A stretch of 64,000 bases of DNA from 40CM-4-68-19 sp036513415 (GCA_036513415.1 DATBZA010000088.1:24651-88650); one strand, 5' to 3'; positions 10,446-18,629 are shown, numbered from the stretch's first letter. The notes: generated by a model from the letters alone, not told the origin. Numbers and translations: made by a program.

Positions 10446-11678
10446 TTACCTCGACGCGGCGGGGACGGGGGCCGGGCTGGTCGCGGCAGGCGCCGGGACA
10501 GCCGGCGGCGTAGCGGCCTCACCGGCGACCAGCGTCGCCGTGACCACCATGCCGTCGCGGACCTTCTGCATCCCCTCGACGATCACCTTCTCGCCAGGCT
10601 TGATTCCTTCCTCGAGGATCCAGAGGTTGCCGACCCGCGGGCCGGGCTTCACGTTCCGGCTCTCGGCCTTGCTCTCGGCGCTCACCACCACGACCGAGAA
10701 CTGGCCCTGCAGCTCCTGCACCGCCCGTTGGGGCACGAGCAGCGCGTCCTTCCGGACGTCTTCCCTGTACCGGAGCTTTCCGTAGAGTCCGGGCCGAAGG
10801 AGGCGCTTCGGATTCGGAAAGGCCAGATCGGCGCGCAGCGTACCGGTCTGCGGATCGACGGCGCGGTCGATGCCGATCAGGCGCCCGCGCTCGGGATAGA
10901 CGGCGCCGTCTGCGAGGACGAGCTGCGCGCCCGCGTCGTCCTGCGGCTGGGCGGTCCCACTCGTCGCCGCGTTCAGCCGATCGGCGTAACGGAGGAACAG
11001 CGTCTCGGGGATGTTCACGCTGACGCGGATCGGGTCGATGGAGGAGATCGTCGTCAGCAGCGTGGGCTCGCCCTTGCCGACGAGGTCGCCGACCTTGCGC
11101 TGGGCCCGGCCGGTCAGACCCGCGATGGGGGCAGTGACGCGGGTGTAGCCCAGGTCCAGAGAAGCCTTCTCCAGGCTGGCCTGCGCCGCGTCCACCTGCG
11201 CGCGCGCCGCGCTCTGCGCTGAGACGGCGTTGTCCAACTCGGCCTGGCTGACAGCGCGCTCCGCCGCGAGCGGCCGGAACCGGCTCACGTCCAGGTCGGC
11301 CTTCGACAACGCGGCGCGATTCCGGGCGAGCTCGCCTTTCGCCTCCGCGAGCCTTGCCTTGTAGGGTTGGTTGTCGATGGTGAAGAGGAGCTGCCCCTTC
11401 TCGACCTCCGAGCCTTCGCGATAGTCGATCGATTCCAGATAACCCTCGACTCGCGCCCGGATCTCGACGTCCTCCAAACCGCGCACCGAGGCGGTGATCT
11501 CACCGCCGATCGGTACGTCGCGCAGGACCACCTCGACGACCGAGACTTCCGGCGCCGCCGCTTTGGGCGCCTCTTTCTTCGGCGTGCACGCTGCCAGAAC
11601 GGCTGCGAAGCCGGCGCAGACGACTCCTATTGAAGAGCTCGAGGTAGCGCGGACCAGGGGTCTCGTCTGCCGGGTCAT
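10446..11678 (-). CDS. RND periplasmic adaptor lipoprotein, AcrA/MexA family
   Basis: A 410-residue membrane-fusion protein with a lipoprotein signal (VLAACTPKKE), a lipoyl/hairpin region (VEGYLESIDYREGSEVEKG), a barrel domain and a C-terminal Ala/Pro-rich tail. It is the first gene of the pump operon and bridges the RND transporter and the outer-membrane channel. The start region is divergent from the DUF4136 lipoprotein, with 268 bases between them that contain the palindrome-like element at 11866. Confidence 0.95.
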   Translation of the reverse strand: MTRQTRPLVRATSSSSIGVVCAGFAAVLAACTPKKEAPKAAAPEVSVVEVVLRDVPIGGEITASVRGLEDVEIRARVEGYLESIDYREGSEVEKGQLLFTIDNQPYKARLAEAKGELARNRAALSKADLDVSRFRPLAAERAVSQAELDNAVSAQSAARAQVDAAQASLEKASLDLGYTRVTAPIAGLTGRAQRKVGDLVGKGEPTLLTTISSIDPIRVSVNIPETLFLRYADRLNAATSGTAQPQDDAGAQLVLADGAVYPERGRLIGIDRAVDPQTGTLRADLAFPNPKRLLRPGLYGKLRYREDVRKDALLVPQRAVQELQGQFSVVVVSAESKAESRNVKPGPRVGNLWILEEGIKPGEKVIVEGMQKVRDGMVVTATLVAGEAATPPAVPAPAATSPAPVPAASR

Positions 11679-11865
11679 GGGTGCCTCATCGGAATTCGTC
11701 CAGCACGCTTCTCGCGGAGCATCTCCGGCTGGTCAGACCGCGCGGCGAAGCCGGGCCAGACATGGAGACGGGCGAACATCGATCCCTGGAGCGAACCCCT
11801 GGACAGCATGCCCCAAGCCGCGTTTCCTGTCAGAGTGGACCTTGGTCCTACGACCCGATCGACCC

Positions 11866-11885
11866 AAGGGCCAATATCGCCTCGG
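11866..11885. promoter_or_regulatory. Palindrome-like element, partner of the one at 3192
   Basis: AAGGGCCAATATCGCCTCGG matches the palindrome at 3192-3211 at 16 of 20 positions, including the whole core CAATATCGCC, although its own symmetry is weaker. It lies about 190 bases upstream of the RND adaptor gene on one side and 62 bases before the DUF4136 gene on the other. Presence upstream of both the regulator operon and the pump operon suggests a shared operator, by inference only. Confidence 0.35.
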
Positions 11886-11946
11886 TGCACGGTCCCTTCC
11901 AAGGTACAAACCGCCCTGGAAAGCGCCTGACCCGACCAGGAGGTGC

Positions 11947-12489
11947 ATGGTGGACCGTGCAAGTCGAATGCTGGCGTTCGCTCTGGCGCTCGCGGCCTGC
12001 TCGTCGATGAAGGTGCAGACCGAGTACGATCGGAGCGCTGATTTCAAGGGCTATCGCACCTATGCATGGCTCCTCCAGCAGCCTGGTCCGGAGCAGTCGC
12101 CGGAGGCCCGCGACCCCAGGATCCGGGAAGCGGTTTTCCAGGGTATCGATCAGGCGCTGGCCTCGAAGGGGCTGACCCGGGTAACGCCCGACCAGTCTCC
12201 GGAGCTGCTGGTCGCCGTTCACGGCTGGGCCATCGATCGAATCGACGTGCAGTCGTACGGCTACAACTACGCGGCCACGCCGTATGGGTTCTATCCCACC
12301 ATGGCTACGCCCGCGGTGGCGGTGAGGCAGTACCGGGACGGTACGTTGATCATCGACCTGGTCGACGCGCGGTCGAAGCAAATGGTCTGGCGGGGAACGG
12401 CCACCGACACCTTCAGCCCGGGCATGGAAGCCCAGAAGGCTGCAGAAGCCGTTTCGAAGACGCTGGCGGAATACCCGCCGCCGAAGTGA
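11947..12489 (+). CDS. DUF4136 lipoprotein
   Basis: A 180-residue predicted lipoprotein. The chosen ATG follows a strong AGGAGG site and opens a signal peptide ending LALAAC-SSMKV, so the mature protein begins with a lipidated Cys. The following YDRSADFKGYRTYAW and the later DLVDARSKQMVWRGTA are hallmark stretches of DUF4136, a family of small envelope lipoproteins of unknown function. A longer open frame upstream is ignored because it lacks a ribosome site. It is divergent from the RND pump operon. Confidence 0.9.
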   Translation: MVDRASRMLAFALALAACSSMKVQTEYDRSADFKGYRTYAWLLQQPGPEQSPEARDPRIREAVFQGIDQALASKGLTRVTPDQSPELLVAVHGWAIDRIDVQSYGYNYAATPYGFYPTMATPAVAVRQYRDGTLIIDLVDARSKQMVWRGTATDTFSPGMEAQKAAEAVSKTLAEYPPPK

Positions 12490-12499
12490 CCGGACGCGC

Positions 12500-12595
12500 T
12501 CAGCGCGTCATCAGCACGATGGCCAGGGCCGGGGCGATCGCACCGAGGATGTACAGCGCAACTCCTGGGAGCCAGACCCTGATCTCTCTCAACAT
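12500..12595 (-). CDS. Possible 31-residue single-helix membrane peptide
   Basis: An ATG-initiated frame of 31 codons encodes MLREIRVWLPG followed by a hydrophobic helix and a short polar end (LMTR). It has the shape of a small inner-membrane peptide and fills the gap between two converging genes. The ribosome site is weak and there is no recognised homologue, so it may be chance. Confidence 0.3.
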   Translation of the reverse strand: MLREIRVWLPGVALYILGAIAPALAIVLMTR

Positions 12596-12682
12596 GGACC
12601 AGAGCCTTAGCGAGTCAGCTTGAAGGTGTACAAGGCGCCGGGGTGCGTCCTGCATGCCGGCGTGTGGGGATCGGTGGGACCG

Positions 12683-13210
12683 TCACGATCCGTGCAGCTC
12701 GTCCTCGGCGAGAAGAAGCAGCTCGCTCTCGATGCCGACCGGGTCTTCAGGCGACCCGTTGAGCAAGCGGGCAGCGCGCTCGTCGCGCACCATCGAGAGC
12801 AAGCGCCGCTTCTCCCCTTCCAGGCGAACGACCTCGAAGGCAAAGTGCATGATCGTGCGCAGGTCGGAGTCGTTCCACGGCTTGCGGATGAAGCGGTAGA
12901 CCTCGCTCTCGTTGATCGAGCGCACGGCGGTATCCGGATCCTTGTCGGCGGTGATGATGATCCGGACCACGTGGGGATGGCGCACCCGGACCAGCTTGAG
13001 CAGGTCGATCCCGGAGAGCTCGGGCATGTGGTGGTCGCTGATCACCAGGTCGATGGCGTTGTCCTGGAGCAGCTCGAGCGCATGGCGGCCGCTCTCCGTG
13101 GCCTTCACGTTGTACCCAGCGCGTTCCAGCACCTGCGTCAGCGCGCGGCGGACTGGGGCTTCGTCGTCCACGACCAGGATGGTCCGCGGCGGGGGAAGGT
13201 CAGTCGCCAT
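12683..13210 (-). CDS. Response regulator receiver protein
   Basis: From the ATG at 13210 the product is 175 residues: a receiver domain with DD at 15-16, phospho-acceptor D59 (LVISDHHMPELSG), TADK at 87-90 and K110 in RFIRKPW, followed by a helical tail of about 50 residues without a recognised output domain. The YRFIRKPWNDSDL signature is typical of RpfG/VieA-type receivers, which usually carry an HD-GYP domain; here it is absent. A longer frame upstream of 13210 lacks support. A second receiver gene follows on the same strand's upstream side, with no kinase nearby. Confidence 0.85.
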   Translation of the reverse strand: MATDLPPPRTILVVDDEAPVRRALTQVLERAGYNVKATESGRHALELLQDNAIDLVISDHHMPELSGIDLLKLVRVRHPHVVRIIITADKDPDTAVRSINESEVYRFIRKPWNDSDLRTIMHFAFEVVRLEGEKRRLLSMVRDERAARLLNGSPEDPVGIESELLLLAEDELHGS

Positions 13211-13321
13211 CCCTTCGAGAGCTACAGAAGAACTCCGGTGACCACAACGGAGCGCCCCTGCCGCAAGGTGGGCGGCGTCCCACACGCGGAGCGCATCCCA
13301 ACAGATCCTCGGGTTGCATCT

Positions 13322-13693
13322 TCAAGCGGCGATCGCCGAACGAACGGCTCCCAGGACCTCGTCGAGATCGCACGGCTTCTCCAGGGCCGCCTGGAAGGTC
13401 AGCCCCTCCACCTCGGCGAGGCAGAGCCGCATCTGCGCGGACACCAGGACTACCGGAGTGCGGCTCAGCTCGGGATCGCCCCGGATCTCCCGGAGCACTT
13501 CAGCTCCGTTCATGCGCGGCAACGCGAAATCGAGCAGGACCAGGTCGGGCCGATGTTTGCGGACCTGCGCGAGGCCCTCGGCGCCGTCGGCCGCCCCCCG
13601 GACGTCGAAGCCTTCCAACGAGAGGCAGGTCATGTACAGCTCGCGCGTGTCCTCGTGGTCTTCGACGACCAGGACGCTGGGGGGAGCTGGCAT
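13322..13693 (-). CDS. Stand-alone receiver-domain response regulator
   Basis: A 123-residue receiver domain with E11-D12, phospho-acceptor D55 (LVLLDFALPRMNG), a Ser in place of Thr (VLVSAQ, about 85) and K106 (ALEKPCDLDEVL). It is of the CheY-like type that usually acts by protein contact, not DNA binding. It lies 112 bases upstream of the receiver gene ending at 12683 on the same strand and may be co-transcribed with it. The partner kinase is not in the window. Confidence 0.85.
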   Translation of the reverse strand: MPAPPSVLVVEDHEDTRELYMTCLSLEGFDVRGAADGAEGLAQVRKHRPDLVLLDFALPRMNGAEVLREIRGDPELSRTPVVLVSAQMRLCLAEVEGLTFQAALEKPCDLDEVLGAVRSAIAA

Positions 13694-13794
13694 CCGCGCT
13701 GTATCACTCGATTTCGGTCGGGCTGCAACTCTTCTGATCGAGATCCGGCGCCGCAGATACGGCGAAGTCGATTCGGAGGTGGTACACGAACGGC

Positions 13795-14631
13795 ATGGTG
13801 AGCGAAAAAGAACGGCGCGTCGCCCTGTTCATCGACTTCGAGAACCTGGTCACCAACACGGGGATCAGCCCGGCCACGTTCGATCTTCAACCTGCCATGG
13901 ACCGGCTCCTCGAGAAGGGGAAGGTGGTGTTCAGGCGCGCATATTGCGACTGGTCCCGGTTCCGCGAAGCCACTCGCCGGTTGCATGACTTCGGAGTAGA
14001 GCTGATCGACGTGCCGCCCTCGACGCGCGCCGGGAAGAACGGGGCGGACATGCGGCTGGTCATCGACGCGCTCGAGCTGTGCTACGCCCGCGAGCACATC
14101 GACACCTTCGCGATCGCGTCGGGCGACAGCGACTTCTGTCCGCTCGCCTACAAGCTGCGCGAGAACAACCGCGTGCTGATCGGCCTCGGCGTCAAGGAGG
14201 CCACCTCTCCCCTGTTCATGAAGGCTTGCGACGAGTTCATCTATCTGAAGCCCCCGGGCAAGGCGAAGGCGGCAGGCCGCGAGGAGCGCGCTCCCGCACG
14301 CGCGCCGCGAAAGCCTCGCTCTCCGAGCGTGGGCCGCGACATCCCGCCGATCGCGCGCGAGGTCGTCTCCAGCCTGCTCGCGCGGGCGACGGGACCGCTG
14401 AACCCCTCGTTGATCAAAGAAACCATCGTTCGCAAGGAACCCGACTTCGACGAGCGGGAGCAAGGTTTCTCGACGTTCATGCGCCTGCTCCAGGAGATGG
14501 AGCGGCAAGGCCTGCTCAAGCGCCAGCAGCTCAATGGCCGCCAGTGGTACGTGTTGCCGCCCGATGCCGCTCCGCCCACTCCGGAAGCCCCGCACGACGA
14601 GAGCAGCGGTGCCTCGTCCGAAGAGACCTGA
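13795..14631 (+). CDS. NYN-domain RNase-like protein with C-terminal LOTUS (OST-HTH) domain
   Basis: This 278-residue protein has an N-terminal NYN (PIN-like, LabA/DUF88) domain at about 5-165 with the acidic metal-binding residues D14 (LFIDFEN), D85 (NGADMRLVID) and D111/D113 (IASGDSDFCPL). After a basic linker rich in Arg, Ala and Pro, residues 185-262 form an OST-HTH/LOTUS winged helix (IAREVVSSLLARATGP to NGRQWYVLPP). NYN proteins are predicted metal-dependent ribonucleases and LOTUS domains bind RNA, so an RNA-processing role is likely. No toxin-antitoxin partner is adjacent. Confidence 0.9.
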   Translation: MVSEKERRVALFIDFENLVTNTGISPATFDLQPAMDRLLEKGKVVFRRAYCDWSRFREATRRLHDFGVELIDVPPSTRAGKNGADMRLVIDALELCYAREHIDTFAIASGDSDFCPLAYKLRENNRVLIGLGVKEATSPLFMKACDEFIYLKPPGKAKAAGREERAPARAPRKPRSPSVGRDIPPIAREVVSSLLARATGPLNPSLIKETIVRKEPDFDEREQGFSTFMRLLQEMERQGLLKRQQLNGRQWYVLPPDAAPPTPEAPHDESSGASSEET

Positions 14632-14640
14632 AAGCCCGGT

Positions 14641-15249
14641 TCACCGCGCGAGGACTACTGCGACGCTGCCGCCCCGCAGCGTTCGGGCCTTGGTGCAGCG
14701 GAGTCCGCAGCTCGCAGCGATCTCGCGGAGGCGGTCCGACGTGTAGAGGCGGACCCGCACGCCCTGCATCCTCCGGACGAGCGCGTATCCGATCCCCACC
14801 ACCGACGGCGCGGCGGCAGAGACGACGGCGCGGCCATCCGGCGCGAGGTGCCGTCGAATGGCCCGCAACCCCGCTCCGGCATCCTCTACGAAGTCCAGGA
14901 CCCCGCAGCAAATCACCAGGTCGAACGTGCGGTCCAGCACCAGCGACTCCAGTCGCGCGTGCACTTGCTCGTCGAGCCACGGACCTGCGAGAGCAAGCAT
15001 CGCCCTGGACGCGTCCACGCCGCAGAGGCTCGCGACGCGCGGGCGAAGGAGCGCCGCCAGCCTGCCAGCGCCGCAGCCGATGTCGAGCACGGAGTCGGTG
15101 GACCGGGGGGCCGCGAGCTCGATGACGGCATTCCGCTGGCTCGCGAGTACCGGTTCACGCAGGCCGTGCGGCCGGGGGCAGAGGTACCTTCCGGCTGTAC
15201 GGCCGTAGAAATCGACGGCGCGCTCTACGTTTCCCATCCCGGCCCGCAT
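14641..15249 (-). CDS. Class I SAM-dependent methyltransferase
   Basis: About 202 residues from the ATG at 15249. Motif I (VLDIGCGAGRLAALL) marks the SAM-binding site, followed by the acidic loop (LCGVDASRAML) and motif post-I (FDLVICCGVLDFVEDAGAG). The fold is that of small UbiE/Coq5-like methyltransferases; the substrate cannot be told. An upstream extension of the frame overlaps the 99-residue zinc-type protein gene and looks non-coding, hence the shorter start. It converges on the NYN gene with a 9-base gap. Confidence 0.85.
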   Translation of the reverse strand: MRAGMGNVERAVDFYGRTAGRYLCPRPHGLREPVLASQRNAVIELAAPRSTDSVLDIGCGAGRLAALLRPRVASLCGVDASRAMLALAGPWLDEQVHARLESLVLDRTFDLVICCGVLDFVEDAGAGLRAIRRHLAPDGRAVVSAAAPSVVGIGYALVRRMQGVRVRLYTSDRLREIAASCGLRCTKARTLRGGSVAVVLAR

Positions 15250-15341
15250 TCGTTCGATGACCGACCCTCGAGCTTGCCAGACTACGCCGCGCGTCCGCCT
15301 CGGGGAAGCGCGGGGGCCGCCTGTTGGCCGCGGTGCTCTAC

Positions 15342-15641
15342 TCAGGCTTTGGCAGCATCCTTCGCGGCCGACTTCGCGAGCGCGGCGAGCTGCTTCGCCT
15401 TGGGCAGCTTGCGATGCTCCTCGCACATGAACCGGAACCGCGGCCCCTTCGATCTGTTCTTGCAGCCCGGGTAGCGGCAGCGCATGTCCAGCTTGCGACC
15501 GCGCAGTTTGCTCGTTCCACGCTGATCCGCTGCGCCGTCGCGCAGCCTCCCGCGGGGCAGCGCGGCCGCGATGCGGTCGGCGAAAAGCTGGGCGAAGCGG
15601 TTAACGAGCGCGTCAAATGGATGCGAAGAGGGTCTGGCCAT
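15342..15641 (-). CDS. Small protein with Cys/His zinc-type motif and Lys/Ala tail
   Basis: A 99-residue protein whose middle contains CRYPGCKNRSKGPRFRFMC followed by EEH. The spacing C-x4-C-x12-C-x2-H suggests one bound zinc ion. The C-terminus is rich in Lys and Ala (LPKAKQLAALAKSAAKDAAK), which could contact nucleic acid. I recall similar small Cys/His proteins in myxobacterial genomes without a known role. It lies upstream of the methyltransferase gene on the same strand. Confidence 0.7.
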   Translation of the reverse strand: MARPSSHPFDALVNRFAQLFADRIAAALPRGRLRDGAADQRGTSKLRGRKLDMRCRYPGCKNRSKGPRFRFMCEEHRKLPKAKQLAALAKSAAKDAAKA

Positions 15642-15642
15642 T

Positions 15643-15708
15643 GCCCAACTATGCTAGTTCCGGGGTAACGCGCAAGCCCAACTATGCTGGTTCCGGCGTA
15701 ACGCGCAA
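15643..15708. repeat. Two tandem copies of a 33-bp unit
   Basis: Two adjacent 33-base copies (15643-15675 and 15676-15708) differ at two positions. Each contains CCCAACTATGCT and GTAACGCGCAA. They fill the space between the divergent genes for the 99-residue protein and MsrB. The duplicated TATGCT looks like a -10 box, so the unit may carry a duplicated promoter or operator. Confidence 0.85.
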
Positions 15709-15771
15709 GCGGGCGCCGCACTCGCAACCTCGCCGGCTTGGGCGCATCATGCCTTGTTCGAGGAGAGGACC

Positions 15772-16227
15772 ATGGCCTTCCGCAAGCCTTCCGATGCAGA
15801 GTTGAAGAAGCAACTGACGCCCGAGCAGTACCAAGTGACCCAACATGAGGGCACCGAGAAGCCGTTCCGCAACGCGTACTGGAACAACCACGAAGCGGGG
15901 ATCTATGTGGACGTCGTCTCCGGCGAGCCACTGTTCAGCTCGCTGGACAAGTTCGACTCGGGAACCGGCTGGCCCAGCTTCACCAAACCGCTCGAGGTGG
16001 AGGCCGTCAACACCAGGACTGACCGCTCGATGTTCGCGACCCGAACCGAGGTCCGCTCGCGGCTCGCGGATTCCCACCTGGGCCACGTCTTCGACGACGG
16101 GCCGGCGCCCAACGGCCTGCGGTACTGCATGAACTCCGCTTCGCTGCGCTTCGTGCCGGTGGCGAGACTGGAAGAGGAGGGCTACGGCGAGTATCTCCCG
16201 CTCTTCGAAAAGGCGGGGTCGAAGTAG
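15772..16227 (+). CDS. msrB: Peptide-methionine (R)-S-oxide reductase MsrB
   Basis: A 151-residue enzyme that reduces methionine R-sulfoxide in oxidised proteins. The catalytic Cys is C119 in RYCMNSASLRF, with the supporting motifs SGTGWPSF (62-69) and RLADSHLGHVF (97-107). The CxxC pairs that bind zinc in many MsrB proteins are replaced (VVSGEPLFSS), so this is the zinc-free form. The ATG follows an AGGAGAG ribosome site; the open frame extends further upstream but without support. No msrA is in the window. Confidence 0.96.
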   Translation: MAFRKPSDAELKKQLTPEQYQVTQHEGTEKPFRNAYWNNHEAGIYVDVVSGEPLFSSLDKFDSGTGWPSFTKPLEVEAVNTRTDRSMFATRTEVRSRLADSHLGHVFDDGPAPNGLRYCMNSASLRFVPVARLEEEGYGEYLPLFEKAGSK

Positions 16228-16229
16228 CC

Positions 16230-17882
16230 TCAGGGCAATGCGTAGGGCGGAATGGTCTGCAACCGCGGATCGTCGACCGCCCCGCCCATCGTGAAGTGGT
16301 AGAGCACCTGGTAGCGGTCGCCCGCGAGCCCGAACACCTGGTGGGTGTCGTCGTCGAAGAAGCAACCGATCCCGGTCGCGCGGATGCCCGACGCCTCCGC
16401 CTCCAGGTAGAGCACCTGGCCGATGATGCCGGTCTCCCAATGGAGCCGGCGATAGAACCAGGGGCCGAGTTGCTCGAGCGGCGCGCGGAACTCGGCGAGC
16501 ATCGCTGCCGCAAACGCGCCGTCGGCCGCGATCTCCTGGCCGCAGCTGGTCCGCCGGGCGGCGGCGCGCGCGTCGCCTGCCTGGAGAAGGAAGAGCGGCA
16601 GCGAGACCGGGCAGCGAGGAGGCGGCAGCCAAAGGAACCTCGGGTCGAGCGCCCCGCGAAGCCTCTCCTCGCGGGACGGATCGCGGAGGAGCGCGTAGAG
16701 CCCCGGCTCCACCCCCTCGACCCGGTGAACGAAGAGAAGCAGGTCGATTCGGGGCCGCCAGGGCACCGCGGTGAACGGCGCCTGGCCCGCGCCAGGCATC
16801 GCCTTGAGCAGGATCTGGTAGAAGGCGTCGCGCGTGATGCCGGTGCGGCCGTCGAGCGCCACGGCGCTGCGGCGCTGCTGGATGATCCGGCGCAAGGGCA
16901 GCGGCGCGTCGCCGGACGTCAGCGATCGGTTGTCGAACTGGAACGGCTCCGGAAAGCCGTCGACCGGCCCCACCTGCCTGGTGGCGCGCGCCACCTCGTC
17001 GATCGCCGGCCAGGAGTGGTGGTCCTTGCTCAGGCGGTTGGGCAAGCCGTTCCACTTCGTGGACGCGAGCTCCACGAGAAGCTGCGGTGACAGCGCGAAG
17101 GCCCGCCCATCTTGGGACCGGAGGTGGGCCGGCGGCGGGGCAACGACCAGCAAGCACTCCGGGTGCTCCGCCTCGGCCCCGCGCTGATCGCCGACGCCGA
17201 GCAGCACCGCCAGCTCCCGGTCTGGGACACCCTCGCAAAGCCGCGCCTCCCAACCCAGCCCCCCGGCAGCCACGGCCAGCGCCCCGACCGCGTGTCCGGC
17301 GTCATGCTGGCAGTAGCGAAAGGCGCGCTCGCCGTACTTCCACGACTCGCGCCAATGGATCGAGGTCAGTCCGGCCAGCAGCGCGCCCACCGGCGCCATC
17401 GCGGAGAGGTACGCCCAGGCGACGTCGCTCAATTCAGCCCGCAGCTCGAGGGCGTGCTCGCGCGGCGCATAGTGGTAGACGGCGGGCCGCGGGTGCAGCC
17501 CGACCACGGGACCCGCCACCAGGTAGCCCTCGGTCGGGTGCAGATTGCCGCTCGACGGGTTCACCCGCAGCGACCAGCGCGAGCCGCCAGCCTCCTTCCA
17601 GGCCGAAAGCGCAAGCGAATCGTGCAGGAGCTGCGAGACCGTGCGGCGGTCGAGCGCCGCTGGCGGAATGCGGCCGGCGAAGAAGGCCGGCTCGTACCGT
17701 GGCTCGTCGCCCACTGGCACGAGGTCGAGCGGGAGGAGCGGCGCGCCCAGGAAGCGCCGGAACGGGTTGGGCTGCGTCGCCCAATCGAGGTAACCGAGCG
17801 CGCGCGCGTAGCGGCCGGGAAAATGCTTGGTGCGCTCGTGGTAGTCGAGCACCGTTTCCAGGCTGGTCTGCGGCGAATCCAC
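16230..17882 (-). CDS. SagB/ThcOx-type FMN-dependent dehydrogenase, two nitroreductase domains
   Basis: A 550-residue protein with two consecutive nitroreductase-like halves. Features of the family are the N-terminal YHERTKH...FPGRYARALGYLDWATQP, the FMN-phosphate site SLRVNPSSGNLHPTEGYLV, and in the second half RRIIQQRRSAVALDGRTGI and GAVDDPRLQTIPPYALP at the end. SagB/ThcOx enzymes oxidise azolines to azoles during RiPP toxin and bacteriocin maturation, but many genomic members stand alone with unknown substrates. No YcaO cyclodehydratase or precursor peptide is recognisable nearby, so the role here is open. A short gene of unknown function starts the apparent operon. Confidence 0.85.
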   Translation of the reverse strand: MDSPQTSLETVLDYHERTKHFPGRYARALGYLDWATQPNPFRRFLGAPLLPLDLVPVGDEPRYEPAFFAGRIPPAALDRRTVSQLLHDSLALSAWKEAGGSRWSLRVNPSSGNLHPTEGYLVAGPVVGLHPRPAVYHYAPREHALELRAELSDVAWAYLSAMAPVGALLAGLTSIHWRESWKYGERAFRYCQHDAGHAVGALAVAAGGLGWEARLCEGVPDRELAVLLGVGDQRGAEAEHPECLLVVAPPPAHLRSQDGRAFALSPQLLVELASTKWNGLPNRLSKDHHSWPAIDEVARATRQVGPVDGFPEPFQFDNRSLTSGDAPLPLRRIIQQRRSAVALDGRTGITRDAFYQILLKAMPGAGQAPFTAVPWRPRIDLLLFVHRVEGVEPGLYALLRDPSREERLRGALDPRFLWLPPPRCPVSLPLFLLQAGDARAAARRTSCGQEIAADGAFAAAMLAEFRAPLEQLGPWFYRRLHWETGIIGQVLYLEAEASGIRATGIGCFFDDDTHQVFGLAGDRYQVLYHFTMGGAVDDPRLQTIPPYALP

Positions 17883-17891
17883 GGCGACAGG

Positions 17892-18218
17892 CTAGCGCAT
17901 TGCCTCGGGAGGCGACGTTCCGGCGGCCTCGAGGATGCACAACCGGTATTGCCGCAACCGCCGCGCGGCGCCGCCACTGCGCGCCACCAGGCACTGCTCG
18001 CCTTCGATGCGCCAGGAAAGCGGCCGGGGCCTCACGTTGCGGGTAACGTGCTTTCCGCCAACCGCGCCATAGCTGGCGCGGAAGCCGTCGGCGACAGTGA
18101 AGACGCCGTCGCGCGGAAAGTCAGCAGGCACGTCGGCGGTCAGGGTATCGCGTGAGCGACTCGATCGATCCCCGCTGACCACGTCGCGGAGGGCGATCGC
18201 TGTCATGGCTCGTTCCAT
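17892..18218 (-). CDS. Protein of unknown function upstream of the SagB-like gene
   Basis: The ATG at 18218 has a good ribosome site (AAGGGGGAG) and opens 108 codons that stop 9 bases before the SagB-like start, suggesting one transcript. The protein is basic in its second half (ARRLRQYRLC) and has no signal peptide or membrane segment. I do not recognise a family. Confidence 0.5.
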   Translation of the reverse strand: MERAMTAIALRDVVSGDRSSRSRDTLTADVPADFPRDGVFTVADGFRASYGAVGGKHVTRNVRPRPLSWRIEGEQCLVARSGGAARRLRQYRLCILEAAGTSPPEAMR

Positions 18219-18350
18219 GCTCCCCCTTGTCCGCCGGCGCAAGGCACTTCAGCGTGTCCGGCGGAAGCCACGCGTTTGAAGGGAGGCGGAGTTGGTAGAG
18301 GATAAGGCTGGCCGTCATTGAAAGCTCGTGAAAGGTCCGGGCAGGACCCA

Positions 18351-18629
18351 ATGGAAGGCGTTACCATCGACGACGCCCGATCGGAGGACCACTTGGAGCC
18401 GACCCAGCTGCAGGAAACGGATTTGAAGAGCGACCTCCTGTTGCTCGATCGGCTCCTGGGTGATACGCGCGTCCGCTACCGCCAACGGAAAACGAAGTTT
18501 GCTTCTTCGGAACAGCTGATCGACGTCGACCTCGAGATTCGCGATGCGCTGAAAAGGCCGCTCTCGCCGGAGCTGCAGCTCGAAGTGCGCCGCCTCATGG
18601 CTCGCCTGAGCGCGCTCGACCCGCACTGA
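18351..18629 (+). CDS. Small acidic/helical protein of unknown function
   Basis: A 92-residue protein beginning MEGVTIDDARSEDHLEP and rich in Leu, Glu, Asp and Arg, probably entirely helical (RPLSPELQLEVRRLMARL). There is an AGGA motif 7 bases upstream of the ATG. No domain is recognised. The opposite strand is also open across most of this stretch, but its composition looks less protein-like. Confidence 0.5.
   Translation: MEGVTIDDARSEDHLEPTQLQETDLKSDLLLLDRLLGDTRVRYRQRKTKFASSEQLIDVDLEIRDALKRPLSPELQLEVRRLMARLSALDPH

Noticed and set aside
7293..11222. A plus-strand open frame of 1309 codons opposite the RND transporter and adaptor genes
   Set aside because: Its translation is rich in Arg, His, Asp and Gly with no hydrophobic core, typical of the antisense frame of a GC-rich gene with strong third-position bias. 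The opposite strand is an unmistakable RND pump.
15682..17253. A minus-strand frame of 523 codons inside the SagB-like gene and across msrB
   Set aside because: Out-of-frame reading of the SagB-like gene; Arg/Gly/Pro-rich and runs antisense through msrB.
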